Below are positions 34,340 through 43,162 of a stretch of 64,000 nt of DNA, one piece after another. The DNA is from Bog-756 sp963812525 (GTDB lineage: Bacteria; Actinomycetota; Acidimicrobiia; Acidimicrobiales; RAAP-2): assembly GCA_963812525.1 (NCBI GenBank), contig CAWEVL010000009.1, forward strand, positions 744,001-808,000, given 5' to 3'. Made by a program: the position numbers and the translations under genes. Each line of letters begins with the position of its first letter. Positions within the stretch are counted from its first letter, which is position 1. The notes under the pieces are model-generated. The model was not told the DNA's origin, made no database searches, and was given only the letters and a program-made list of their open reading frames with translations.

Positions 34340-35067
34340 ACATCGAAGGTGCAACCGCACTCGTCACCGGAGCCAACCGCGGCCTCGGCGCCGCCATCGC
34401 CCAGGCGCTCCTCGGTTCCGGCGCCAAAGTGTACGGCGGCGCCCGCGACACGACGAGCATCACCAACGACGACGTCGTCCCAGTCGGGCTCGACGTGACC
34501 AGTGCTGACGACATCACCAACGCCGCTCGGACATGCGGCGACGTCTCCATTGTGGTCAACAACGCGGGCATCATCCGAAACTCCTCATCGCTGGCACCAG
34601 ACGCAGTCGACGCCGCCCGAGCCGAGATGGAGACGAACTTCTTCGGCTCGATGCAGATGGCCCGGGCCTTCGCACCGGTGCTGCGTGAGAGCGGCGGTGG
34701 CGCACTCGTGAACGTCCTGTCGGTGGTCTCGTTCATCTCGATGCCCCAGGGGGCGACGTACAGCGCGTCGAAGGCCGCCGCCTGGTCACTCACCAACGCC
34801 CTTCGCCTCGAGCTCCGACGACAGAACACGCTGGTCGTCGCCGTGCATGCTGGCTATATCGACACCGACATGGCCGCCGAGGTGAACGCGGCAAAGATCA
34901 GCCCCCAATCGGTCGCCGAGCAGATCGTCGCAGCGCTCCAAGGCGACGCCGAAGAGGTCCTCGCCGACCCCACCAGCGAGATGGTCAAGGCGGCCCTTTC
35001 GAACGACCTCACAGCGTTGTACCCGGCATTGCAGGCGCAGTGGGACGCAGAACAGGCCACCCGATGA
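34336..35067 (+). CDS. Short-chain dehydrogenase/reductase
   Basis: A 243-residue SDR: VTGANRGLGAAIAQALL, VNNAGIIRNSSS, the Ser region NVLSVVSFISMP and the YSASKAA Tyr/Lys. It is divergent in sequence from the SDR at 32473. It starts inside the hydrolase stop (ATGA). The short form without an extended C-terminus suits a single-domain alcohol/ketone dehydrogenase using NAD(P)H. Confidence 0.9.
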   Translation: MNIEGATALVTGANRGLGAAIAQALLGSGAKVYGGARDTTSITNDDVVPVGLDVTSADDITNAARTCGDVSIVVNNAGIIRNSSSLAPDAVDAARAEMETNFFGSMQMARAFAPVLRESGGGALVNVLSVVSFISMPQGATYSASKAAAWSLTNALRLELRRQNTLVVAVHAGYIDTDMAAEVNAAKISPQSVAEQIVAALQGDAEEVLADPTSEMVKAALSNDLTALYPALQAQWDAEQATR

Positions 35068-35152
35068 CCTCCGTCGCACGGAAGCACGTGAGGACGCCGC
35101 CCTCGTCGCAACTGTTGCGAGGCCATATTGGAAACCATGGAGAGAAAAAATT

Positions 35153-36106
35153 ATGACATCCAACGACCAAACGGGACTGGAAATAGAAGAACGCGCCACG
35201 ACCTTGATTGTGCGCATTAATGGCGGTAAGCAGGCTCTGTTCAGTCCAGAGATCGCCGCTCAGCTAGGCAAGCTTGTTGATAGGGTTGACAAAGATCCTG
35301 ACGTCCATGCTGTCGTCTTCACTGGCACGCATCCCGATCGATTCTTGAGTCACTCTGATGTCACGTGGCTCCAAGAGGGCGGTGTCGGGTCCCCGCCCAT
35401 CAATACACGTATCGCTCGGGTCGTCTCGCGTATGGCGAGACTCATCAATAGATTGCCGATTGTCAGAACGCTCGCGGGCATGACGCGATTCAAAACACTT
35501 TTGCAGCTCGATAGCTTCCATGCGACCTTCCTGAAGATGAATGCAAGCGGCACCATCTTCGTTGCCGCACTCAATGGTTCAGCGCTTGCCGTTGGCGCCG
35601 AATTGGCATGGGCCTGTGATCTGCGCATCATGGCAGACGGAGACTTTCTCATCGGCCTTTCCGAAGTGCTGCTCGCGCTGACTCCGGGCGGTGGTGGCTC
35701 CCAGCGATTGCCTCGCTTAATTGGCACTCAGCAATCGTTGATCAGGATTCTCGAGGGCAAGCCGTTCACGCCAGCAGAAGCCTTCGCACTAGGTGCGGTC
35801 GACGAAGTGGTGCCACAGAGCAGGGTGCTTGAGCGCGCAATAGAACGAGCAGAATACCTGGGTCTGCGTTCAAAGAAATCTCTCGGGGCTATTAAGCGCT
35901 CCATATACTTTGGCAGCTCGCTGTCGCTCGCAGATGGTTTGCAGTTCGAGCACGCTGAGTTTCTCGTGAGAGATCAATCAAAAGAAGCTCAAGATCTGAT
36001 GCTCGACTACATCGCCACAACAGAAGCTACTGGCGAACTCCCATTGTTGGACCGGAAGACGTATGAGCGCGCACTGAACACGGGTCGCATGGGGAGTCCC
36101 GAATAG
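35153..36106 (+). CDS. Enoyl-CoA hydratase/isomerase-family protein
   Basis: A 317-residue crotonase. Both catalytic glutamates are kept: one in LAVGAELAWACDLR, one in IGLSEVLLALTPGGGGSQRL, unlike the paralogue at 3143. It begins with a plausible N-terminus (LEIEERATTLIVRINGGKQA) after a GGAGAGAAAAAATT leader. Its codon usage is more AT-rich than that of the preceding operon genes, so it may have been added from another source. It lies 85 bp after the SDR on the same strand and ends about 250 bp short of the tRNA-Ala 3' end. Confidence 0.88.
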   Translation: MTSNDQTGLEIEERATTLIVRINGGKQALFSPEIAAQLGKLVDRVDKDPDVHAVVFTGTHPDRFLSHSDVTWLQEGGVGSPPINTRIARVVSRMARLINRLPIVRTLAGMTRFKTLLQLDSFHATFLKMNASGTIFVAALNGSALAVGAELAWACDLRIMADGDFLIGLSEVLLALTPGGGGSQRLPRLIGTQQSLIRILEGKPFTPAEAFALGAVDEVVPQSRVLERAIERAEYLGLRSKKSLGAIKRSIYFGSSLSLADGLQFEHAEFLVRDQSKEAQDLMLDYIATTEATGELPLLDRKTYERALNTGRMGSPE

Positions 36107-36305
36107 AACAAACTCCATCCGCCCAGGAGATGGCTTCCAATATTCCCGGGGCGGCTCACTGACCGTCCAGCGTGTCGACTTGTGAACCTCGTGGTTCGCT
36201 AGCTCAATCGGAACTTCGAAAGCGCAGGGACAGCGAAGCGCCTTGGTTCGATCGTCGATCTCGTCCGGGCAATTTCCTCGGCTGCGAAATGCCATGGCGT
36301 ACTGG

Positions 36306-36356
36306 CCTGACCAGGGAAACATTCCCGAGAGAACGTTGTATTTCTTACAACATCGG
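36306..36356 (+). repeat. tRNA-proximal flank of the island (attachment-like)
   Basis: CTGACCAGGGAAA (near 36307) and the GTTGTA-TTTCT-TACAAC hairpin (36335-36351) lie immediately downstream of the tRNA 3' end. They are matched in the same order at 31229-31261. The hairpin could also end the tRNA transcript, but it lacks a long U run. The rest of 36107-36305 shows nothing. Confidence 0.6.
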
Positions 36357-36430
36357 TGGAGGCGATGGGACTCGAACCCACGAACCTCTTGACTGCCAGT
36401 CAAGCGCTCTACCAGCTGAGCTACGCCCCC
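36357..36430 (-). tRNA. tRNA-Ala (anticodon GGC)
   Basis: The minus strand folds into a full cloverleaf: acceptor GGGGGCG/CGCCTCC with the G3:U70 pair that defines alanine, D-arm GCTC-AGCTGGTA-GAGC, anticodon arm CTTGA-CTGGCAG-TCAAG (anticodon GGC), and T-arm with TTCGAGT loop. The discriminator is A; the encoded 3' end reads ACCG, so CCA is added after transcription. Its 3' end faces the accessory region and has diverged copies inside it. Confidence 0.97.
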
Positions 36431-36676
36431 GAGGGTTGAGTCAGGATAGCAGTAGCCGGTACCGGCCTCGCCGGTCTGCACCCACCGGCCCACCGGCCTC
36501 CTCCCCCGCCGATACATCGCGGACTGCGGTCACTACGCTGTGTCCCGGGACAGGAAGGGCCGCCGACGGCGGCCGGCCCGATGTCGGACGGCCCGGGCGG
36601 CCGGGAACCGACGAGGGCCTCGACCGACGGGTACCGCCTCCGGCGGTCCGCGACAGCAGAGAAGGGGCATCCGGCA
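36431..36676. other. Intergenic stretch between tRNA-Ala and the next gene
   Basis: Core-like high GC returns here. An alternative in-frame ATG (36581) for the following gene lies within it, but it lacks a ribosome site. No other feature was recognised. Confidence 0.4.
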
Positions 36677-37813
36677 GTGAGGGACCTGATCAAGCATCCA
36701 GACGGCACCATGGTGCCCGTCGCCCAGGAGCCCCGAGGAGCCCTGGCCCCTCGTCCGGACGCCTCGCTGGTACCAGCCGGCCCGTCTCCGGACCCGGCCG
36801 CCTCAGCGGCGACGCCTCGGACGGGGCCCGGCCGCCTGGCCATCGCGGTGATCGCCGCCTCCATCCTGGCCGCCGTCGCGGTGGGGGCGGCCGCCTTCAG
36901 CGGCGGATCCACGGCCGGTGGGTCCGGCTCCCCCGGGGCCGACGGCACCGCCGCCGCCCACGGGAGCCTGGCCGCCTCGGCTACCGACTCGGCCGCGGCC
37001 TCCAGCGTGGTCTTCAGCGTGTCCGCCACCGAGACGACCGCCTCGTCGACCACGTCGCTGCTCGACGGACACGGCTCCGTCGATCTCACCAAGGGTGTGG
37101 GCCGGGTGACCGCCTCCGTCCCCGGCCTGTCGTCACTGGTCGGGGGAGGTCCGCAGGGCTCGGTGGACGTCATCTCGGACGGCACCAACGTCTACCTGAA
37201 GGTTCCGGGCGTCTCCTCGCTCACCGGCGGCAAGCCCTGGGTCGAGACCTCGTTGTCCGGTCTGGCCTCGCTGACCGGCTCCTCGGCCTCCTCGCTCTCG
37301 CTGTCCACCCTGGCCGACCCCTCCCAGGCGCTGAGCATGCTCGGTTCCCTCGGATCGCCGGTGACCAAGGTGGGCACCGTCCCGCTCAACGGCGAGCCGA
37401 CGACGGAGTACCAGACCACCATCGCCGTGGCCGACATCGTGTCGCAGCTCTCCCACGGCTCCGCCTCCTCCAGTGCCGCGGCCAAAGCCATCCAGCAGCT
37501 GGGCGTCCCCAGCGTTCCGGTGACCGTCTGGGTCGGCCAGGACGGCCTGTTCCGCCAGCTCTCGGTCACCGTCGACCTGAGCCACGCCTCCCTCGGTGGC
37601 CTGGTGGGAGGCCTTTCCTCCGGCCACTCCGTCCCCTCGACCGAGGGGACCAAGGTGAACCTCACCGTCGGGCTGTCCCACTACGGCGAGCCGGTGTCGG
37701 TGAGCGTTCCTTCCGCCTCGGACGTCACCGACCTCAACTCGATCGCCTCGTCGCTCAAGGGCATGGCCTCGCAGCTGGGCGGCGCCCTTTCCGGTATCGC
37801 TTCGCACGTCTGA
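36677..37813 (+). CDS. Secreted/anchored Ser-Gly-rich protein, LppX/LprG-like
   Basis: About 378 residues. A cytoplasmic Pro-rich start (VRDLIKHPDGTMVPVAQEPR), a transmembrane helix (LAIAVIAASILAAVAVGAAA) and a Ser/Ala/Gly linker lead to an external domain rich in short strands: DVISDGTNVYLKVPGVSSL, VGTVPLNGEPTTEYQTTIAV and SVPVTVWVGQDGLFRQLSVT. This pattern recalls the LppX/LprAFG lipid-binding beta-half-barrel, though without a lipobox. The GTG at 36677 follows GAGAAGGGG; an ATG at 36581 adds 32 doubtful residues. It may carry lipids at the envelope; moderate to low certainty. Confidence 0.6.
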   Translation: MRDLIKHPDGTMVPVAQEPRGALAPRPDASLVPAGPSPDPAASAATPRTGPGRLAIAVIAASILAAVAVGAAAFSGGSTAGGSGSPGADGTAAAHGSLAASATDSAAASSVVFSVSATETTASSTTSLLDGHGSVDLTKGVGRVTASVPGLSSLVGGGPQGSVDVISDGTNVYLKVPGVSSLTGGKPWVETSLSGLASLTGSSASSLSLSTLADPSQALSMLGSLGSPVTKVGTVPLNGEPTTEYQTTIAVADIVSQLSHGSASSSAAAKAIQQLGVPSVPVTVWVGQDGLFRQLSVTVDLSHASLGGLVGGLSSGHSVPSTEGTKVNLTVGLSHYGEPVSVSVPSASDVTDLNSIASSLKGMASQLGGALSGIASHV

Positions 37814-37859
37814 ACCGGCCGCCCGCCGGGCAGACCCGACCCCGGTACGATCGTGACCC

Positions 37860-40362
37860 ATGGCACGGGCCTACGACGTCATCGGGGTGGAGAAGAAGTG
37901 GCAGCAGCGATGGGCCGACGAAGGCACCTATGAGGTCGACGCTGACGACCCCCGGCCTCCCTGGTACGTGCTCACCATGTACCCGTATCCGTCCGGTCCG
38001 GCCCACATGGGTCATGTCCGCAACTACACCTTCGGCGATCTGCTGGTCCGGCACCGCACCATGCTCGGCTACGCCGTGCTCTCCCCGTTCGGGTTCGACT
38101 CCTTCGGCCTGCCGGCGGAGAACGCCGCCATCAAGACCGGCACCCACCCCCGGATCTTCACCGACGCCCGCATCGACGAACTGAAGGAGTCGATCACCTC
38201 GCTCGGCGCCGTCTACGACTGGCGCCGGGAGATCCGCAGCCACGACCCGGAGTACATCAGGTGGAACCAGGTCATCTTCCAGAGGCTGCTGGCCGACGAC
38301 CTCGCCTACCGGGCCAACGCCCCGGTCAACTGGTGCCCGGGCTGCCAGACCGTGCTGGCCAACGAGCAGGTGTTGGCCGACGGGACCTGTGAGCGATCGG
38401 GCGACCTGGTGGTGAAGCGGGACCTGGAGCAGTGGTTCTTCCGGATTACCCAGTACGCCGACGAGCTCCTGGCCGGTCTCGACGATCTCGAGTGGCCCGA
38501 ACGGGTCAAGACCATGCAGCGAAACTGGATCGGCCGGTCCGAGGGGGCCGAGTACGACCTGGTGGTCGAGGGTCGGGACGGGACCGACGGTCGTGACCCA
38601 CTGGCCCTGCGGGTCTTCACCACCCGGCCGGACACCGCCTTCGGGATGACCTATGCCGTGGTGGCCCCCGAACACCCGATGGTCGACCAGCTCACCACCG
38701 CCGGGCATCGGGAAGCCGTGGATGACCTGCGCCGACGGGCCGCCGCCAGCACCGACGTGGAGCGGATGGCGGAGAGCGGCGCCATGAGCCTGGCCAAGCG
38801 GGGCGCCTTCACCGGGTCGTCGGTGATCAACCCGTTCACCGGTGGACCGGTACCGGTCTACGTGGCCGACTACGTGCTGATGGGCTACGGGACCGGGGCG
38901 ATCATGGCCGTGCCGGCCGAGGACAACAGGGACTGGGACTTCGCCCAGGCCTACGGGCTGCCCTGGGTGCGCACCGTGCAGCCGCCCGAGGGCTGGGACG
39001 ATCCCGACGGCCCGGGTGGGGGGGCGTACACCGGACCGGGCGAGAAGATCAACAGCCAGTGGCTGGACGGCCTGGACATCGCCACGGCCAAGGCCCGGGC
39101 CATCGACTGGCTGGAGTCGGAGGGCATCGGCGAGCGGATGGTCAACTTCCGCCTGCGCGACTGGCTGGTGTCCCGTCAGCGCTTCTGGGGCTGTCCGATT
39201 CCCGTCGTCTACTGCCCCGACCACGGCATCGTCCCCGTGCCGGCCGATCAGCTCCCGGTGCTGGCGCCCGACGACGTGGAGTTCCTGCCCACCGGCGAGT
39301 CCCCCCTGGCCACCAATCCGACGTTCCTCAACACCACCTGCCCGGTCTGCGGTGGCCCGGCCACCCGCGAGACCGACACCATGGACACCTTCGTCGACTC
39401 GTCGTGGTACTTCCTGCGGTTCACCGATCCGTGGACCCCCGACCGCCCGTTCGATCCGGAGATCGCCGGGCACTGGATGCCGGTCGATCAGTACATCGGC
39501 GGTATCGAGCACGCCATCCTGCACCTCCTCTACGCCCGCTTCTACACCAGGGCGCTGGCCGACCTCGGCCTGGCCCCCGAGGGGCTGCGTGAGCCCTTCG
39601 CCCGCCTGTTCACCCAGGGCATGATCCGGATGGACGGCAAGAAGATGTCCAAGTCCAGGGGCAATCTGGTGGCGCCGTCCAGCTACCTGACGACGGTCGG
39701 AGCCGACGCCCTCCGTCTCTTCCACCTCTTCGTCGGGCCGCCGGCCGACGACGTGGACTGGTCGGGCCAGACCGACAGCGTCATCGAGGGGTGTGGGCGG
39801 TACCTCGACCGGGTCTGGCGGCTGGCCGTGCCCCCGGCCGGGGAGGAGCCGGTGCGGCGGCAGGGTCCCCTGACCGAGGAGGACGTGGCCATGCAGCGGG
39901 CCACCCACCGGCTGATCGACCGGGTGACCCACGACTATCGACCGCTGGTCCTACAACACCGCGGTGGCCGCCTGCATGGAGTTCGTCAACCTGGTCCAGC
40001 CCTACGTGCGGGAAGGCGGGCACGCGCTGGTGGCGGCCGAGGTGGTCGACACCCTGTTGCTGCTGCTGGCTCCGATGACACCGCACGTGACGGCCGAGGC
40101 CTGGGAGCGACGGAACGGCGACCACATCCACCTCCGTCCGTGGCCGGTCGCCGACCCGCGGCTGGCCGCCGAGGACAGCGTGACCATGGTGGTGCAGGTG
40201 AACGGCAAGGTCCGCGACCGGATCGAGGTGTCCCCGTCCATCGGCGCGGCCGAGGCCGAGGCCCTGGCGCTGGCCTCCGCGGCGGTGACCGAATCGCTCC
40301 ACGGTCGTGCGCCTCGCCGAGTGATCGCCAAGCCGCCCAAGCTGGTCAACGTCGTCGTCTGA
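37860..40362 (+). CDS. leuS: Leucyl-tRNA synthetase, single-base frameshift at about 39939
   Basis: A class I aminoacyl-tRNA synthetase charging tRNA-Leu. HMGH signature (residues 49-52, in YPYPSGPAHMGHVRNY), zinc-type CPGCQTVLANEQ, editing domain with FTTRPDTAFGMTYAVVAPEH, and KMSKS in GKKMSKSRGN (about residue 597) are all in order. After RVTHDY the reading frame shifts: one extra C at 39939 moves the true continuation (DRWSYNTAVAACMEFVNLVQ) into the next frame, which then runs through the anticodon-binding domain and the C-terminal VQVNGKVRDRIEV to a stop at 40362. An essential gene cannot be lost, so this is probably an assembly error. TACGAT lies 8 nt before ATG 37860, so the mRNA is probably leaderless. 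Confidence 0.93.
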
Positions 40363-40404
40363 CGGCCCCCGGTCGTCGCCGGGCGTCGAGGGTGCAGGCC
40401 CGGG

Positions 40405-41409
40405 CTACTTGAAGCCGGCCAGCACCTCGGACCACTGCTCCGGCTCCATGGCGTAGGGGGCGTAGAAGTTGAACCGGTCGACCACGCCCTCGAACCGTCG
40501 GAGGATCTCGCCGGCCAGGTCGTCGAGCTCGCCGACCACGGCGAAGGTGTTGAGCATCTCGTCGTCGATGAGCCCGGCCATCTCGTCCCAGGATCCCCGC
40601 TTGGACAGCGTGTTGAGCTCGCGCTGGAGATCGCCCCAGCCGTGCAGCTCGAGGACCGGGCGGTAGGCCGGGGTCGAGGCGTAGAAGGCCAGCTGGGTCC
40701 GGACGGCCCTGGCCGCCCGGGCGAACCCCGCCTCGTCCTTGCCGGTGACCACCATGCCGGGGTAGGAGATCTCGACATCGGACCGGGTCCGGTCGCTCGA
40801 GGCCAGTCCCCGCTCGAGGGCCGGCACGGTGACCTCCCGCAGGTACCGCTCGGTGGTGAAGCCGTGGGCCAGCATCCCGTCGGCCACCTCCCCGGCCACT
40901 TCGGTCATCTTCTCGCCCACGGCCGCCAGGAAGATCCGCGGGTTGCCGTAGGGGTTGGGTCCGGGGTCGAACATCGGGGTCATCAGGGTGTGACGGTAGA
41001 ACTGGCCCCGGAAGGCCAGGCGACTTCCGTCGGACCAGCTGGCCCAGATGGCCCGGATGGCCCCGATGAGCTCCCGCATGCGCGGCGCCGGGTGCGACCA
41101 GGGCATGGAGAACCGCTTCTCGATGTGCGGCTTGATCTGGGAGCCGAGGCCCAGCATGAAGCGCCCCCGGGACGCGGTCTGGAGGTCGTTGGCCACCATG
41201 GCCAGGTTCATGGGATTGCGGGCGAAGGCCACGGCGATTCCGGTGCCGAGCTGGATCCGCTCGGTGTGCTCGGCCGCCACCATCAGGGGCAGGAACGGGT
41301 CGTGGCTGGTCTCGGCGGACCAGAGGCCGTCATAGCCCACCCGCTCGGCCAGCCGGGCCGAGTCGATCACCCCGCTGGGGTCGAATCCGATGCCTCCGTC
41401 GACGCGCAT
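40405..41409 (-). CDS. LLM-class F420-dependent oxidoreductase (TIGR03617-like)
   Basis: A 334-residue luciferase-like protein. MRVDGGIGFDPSGVIDSARL, YDGLWSAETSHDPFLPLMVA, RIQLGTGIAVAFARNPMNLA and GRFMLGLGSQIKPHIEKRFS are typical of a mycobacterial/actinomycete F420-linked subfamily with uncertain substrates. ATG 41409 fits the family start; 28 residues upstream look like shadow sequence. It converges with leuS (42 bp gap) and diverges from the DUF1707 gene. Confidence 0.85.
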   Translation of the reverse strand: MRVDGGIGFDPSGVIDSARLAERVGYDGLWSAETSHDPFLPLMVAAEHTERIQLGTGIAVAFARNPMNLAMVANDLQTASRGRFMLGLGSQIKPHIEKRFSMPWSHPAPRMRELIGAIRAIWASWSDGSRLAFRGQFYRHTLMTPMFDPGPNPYGNPRIFLAAVGEKMTEVAGEVADGMLAHGFTTERYLREVTVPALERGLASSDRTRSDVEISYPGMVVTGKDEAGFARAARAVRTQLAFYASTPAYRPVLELHGWGDLQRELNTLSKRGSWDEMAGLIDDEMLNTFAVVGELDDLAGEILRRFEGVVDRFNFYAPYAMEPEQWSEVLAGFK

Positions 41410-41501
41410 GGGCCACGCTAACCCGCCCGTTGGAGCCGTCCCGGAGGCCCGCTCCTCCCTTGCAGTTGCATCGCGGCGGTCGGTGGCCCACAATTCCTCG
41501 G

Positions 41502-42273
41502 ATGGCCGACAACTTCGACACCGGTCATCCCTCGCGCGCGGAGACGTTCGCGGCGGCGTCGGCGGTCATGGACCCGGTGGCCGCCCCCACCGTCCTGGTC
41601 TTCAACGACGTGGCCTCACTGGTGGAGTCGCTCCGGTTCCCCGAGGGCGACCTGCCCATTGAGCGTGAGCAACCGATCACGGTCCGTGATGCATCCCCGA
41701 TGCCGCCGCCGACGGCCGCGGTAGCGGTGAACGGTTGGTCTCCCGTCGCCGACCAGGCGGCGCCCCCGGCACCTGCCCCCACCGCGGCCCGGGCCCCGAG
41801 TCCGCCGGCCGCCCCTCCGGGTTCCCGCGCCCGAGCCGTCCATCCAGACGGGCCCGGTGGAGGTCATCACCGACGAGGAGCGCACCCGGTACGGGCTCCT
41901 CCTCGACCGCGCCGCCGAGCGCGGCCTGCTCGATCCCGCCGACTACGAGATCCGGCTCCGTGAGCTGGCCGAGGCGACCACCACGGCGCAGATGGTGGAG
42001 ATCGTCGCCGAGCTCCCCGCCTTCGCCGCCGGCCCGGCCGGCCCGGCGGCGACCCGATCCCGACGGTCCATCCAGTCGGCCAACCGGGCGTACCGCCCGG
42101 CCGGTCAGCGACGCCGGATGATCATGTGGGCGGTGATGGGACTGCTGGTGGTCGTGGCGCTGGTGTCCCTGGTGATCCTGGCCCTCTCGGCCGAGCGCCT
42201 GTCACGCAGCCGCAACTCGAGTCTGCCGCCGACGCCGGTGGCGACCCGAACGGTCAGCGCCCTTCACCTCTGA
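41502..42273 (+). CDS. DUF1707-domain membrane protein, frameshift near 41815
   Basis: The first frame gives MADNFDTGHPSRAETFAAAS and a Pro/Ala-rich linker. The second resumes from about 41815 with VPAPEPSIQTGPVEVITDEE, then TRYGLLLDRAAERGLLDPADYEIRLRELAE (written here as two parts: TRYGLLLDRAAERG and LLDPADYEIRLRELAE), a DUF1707 helix pair, a basic stretch, one transmembrane helix (MWAVMGLLVVVALVSLVILA) and a short tail. DUF1707 proteins are small membrane proteins of unknown, possibly envelope-related, function. A CACAAT hexamer 7 nt before the ATG may serve a leaderless start. The 3' end overlaps the converging PAC2 gene by 20 bp. Confidence 0.6.
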
Positions 42274-43162
42274 GGAACTGCTCCAGCTCGGCGGCGATCT
42301 CGTCACCGCTGGGGACGTCCGAGTCCAGGACCACCGGGGGGACCTCCTCCGAGTCGAGGGCGGACTCGAGCCGTCGCACCATCTCGAGGTGCTCGGGGTT
42401 GGCCCCGATGAGCTCGTCCACCTGGCGCCGTGACGCCTCGGCGGCGTCCCGGAGCGACGAGCTGTCGAGCACCGTCCCCGTGACCGCACAGAGCCCTTCG
42501 ATGAGGGCGGCACTGGCTTCGGGATAGGGCATGGCCGACACGTAGTGGGGCACCCGGGCCCACAGCCCGATCACCGGCACCCCGGCCTGGCCCAAGGCCA
42601 CCTCCAGCGCCGCCTGCACCCCGGCCGGCACCTCGAGGGTCCCGTGCACCGTCCCCACCCGTCCGGCCAGTTCGACCGAGTGCGGCGGGACGGTCGAGGC
42701 CAGCCGCACCGGTCGCGTGTGGGGCGTGGGGGCCGGGAAGGCCCCGAACCCGACGACGGTGCGCACATCGAGGCTCTGGACGAGGCCGACCACGGCGTCG
42801 ATGAAGGTCGGCCAGCGGAAGTCAGGCTCCGGACCGGTCAGGAACAGGATGTCGGCCCCGACCCGGTCCTTGCCCGCCACCACCCGGATGGCCGGCCAGG
42901 TCAGCTCGGTGGTCACCCCGTCCTCGAGGCGGGCGATCGGCCGCCGGGCCCGCTGGTCGATCAGCGGCTCGGTGTCGAACGAGGCCACCACCGCGGTCGG
43001 GGATGCCGTGAGCAGTTCGGCGACGGCCGCGGACGCCCCCAAACCGGCATCCACCCATCCCTCGAGGGCGACCACCATGACCGGGCGGGACAGCCGTTGC
43101 CGCGCGGCCCGGTCCCAGTTGGGATCGAACTCGTACAGCCACGACGGATCGCGATCAGTCAC
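42254..43162 (-). CDS. PAC2-family protein (proteasome-assembly-chaperone-like)
   Basis: A 302-residue PAC2 protein. VMVVALEGWVDAGLGASAAV, VASFDTEPLIDQRARRP, VVGFGAFPAPTPHTRPVRLA and VPVIGLWARVPHYVSAMPYP follow the family order, and the C-terminal helices (SRRQVDELIGANPEHLEMVR) are typical of actinobacterial members. In actinomycetes with proteasomes, PAC2 proteins occur widely, but their role is not settled. Its ATG overlaps the stop of the upstream phosphotransferase (43159-43162), suggesting coupling. Confidence 0.85.
   Translation of the reverse strand: MTDRDPSWLYEFDPNWDRAARQRLSRPVMVVALEGWVDAGLGASAAVAELLTASPTAVVASFDTEPLIDQRARRPIARLEDGVTTELTWPAIRVVAGKDRVGADILFLTGPEPDFRWPTFIDAVVGLVQSLDVRTVVGFGAFPAPTPHTRPVRLASTVPPHSVELAGRVGTVHGTLEVPAGVQAALEVALGQAGVPVIGLWARVPHYVSAMPYPEASAALIEGLCAVTGTVLDSSSLRDAAEASRRQVDELIGANPEHLEMVRRLESALDSEEVPPVVLDSDVPSGDEIAAELEQFLRGEGR

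Noticed and set aside
39925..39960. Programmed ribosomal frameshift in leuS
   Set aside because: No slippery heptamer or nearby structure was seen, and many unrelated genes in the same half have similar shifts, so assembly error is more likely.
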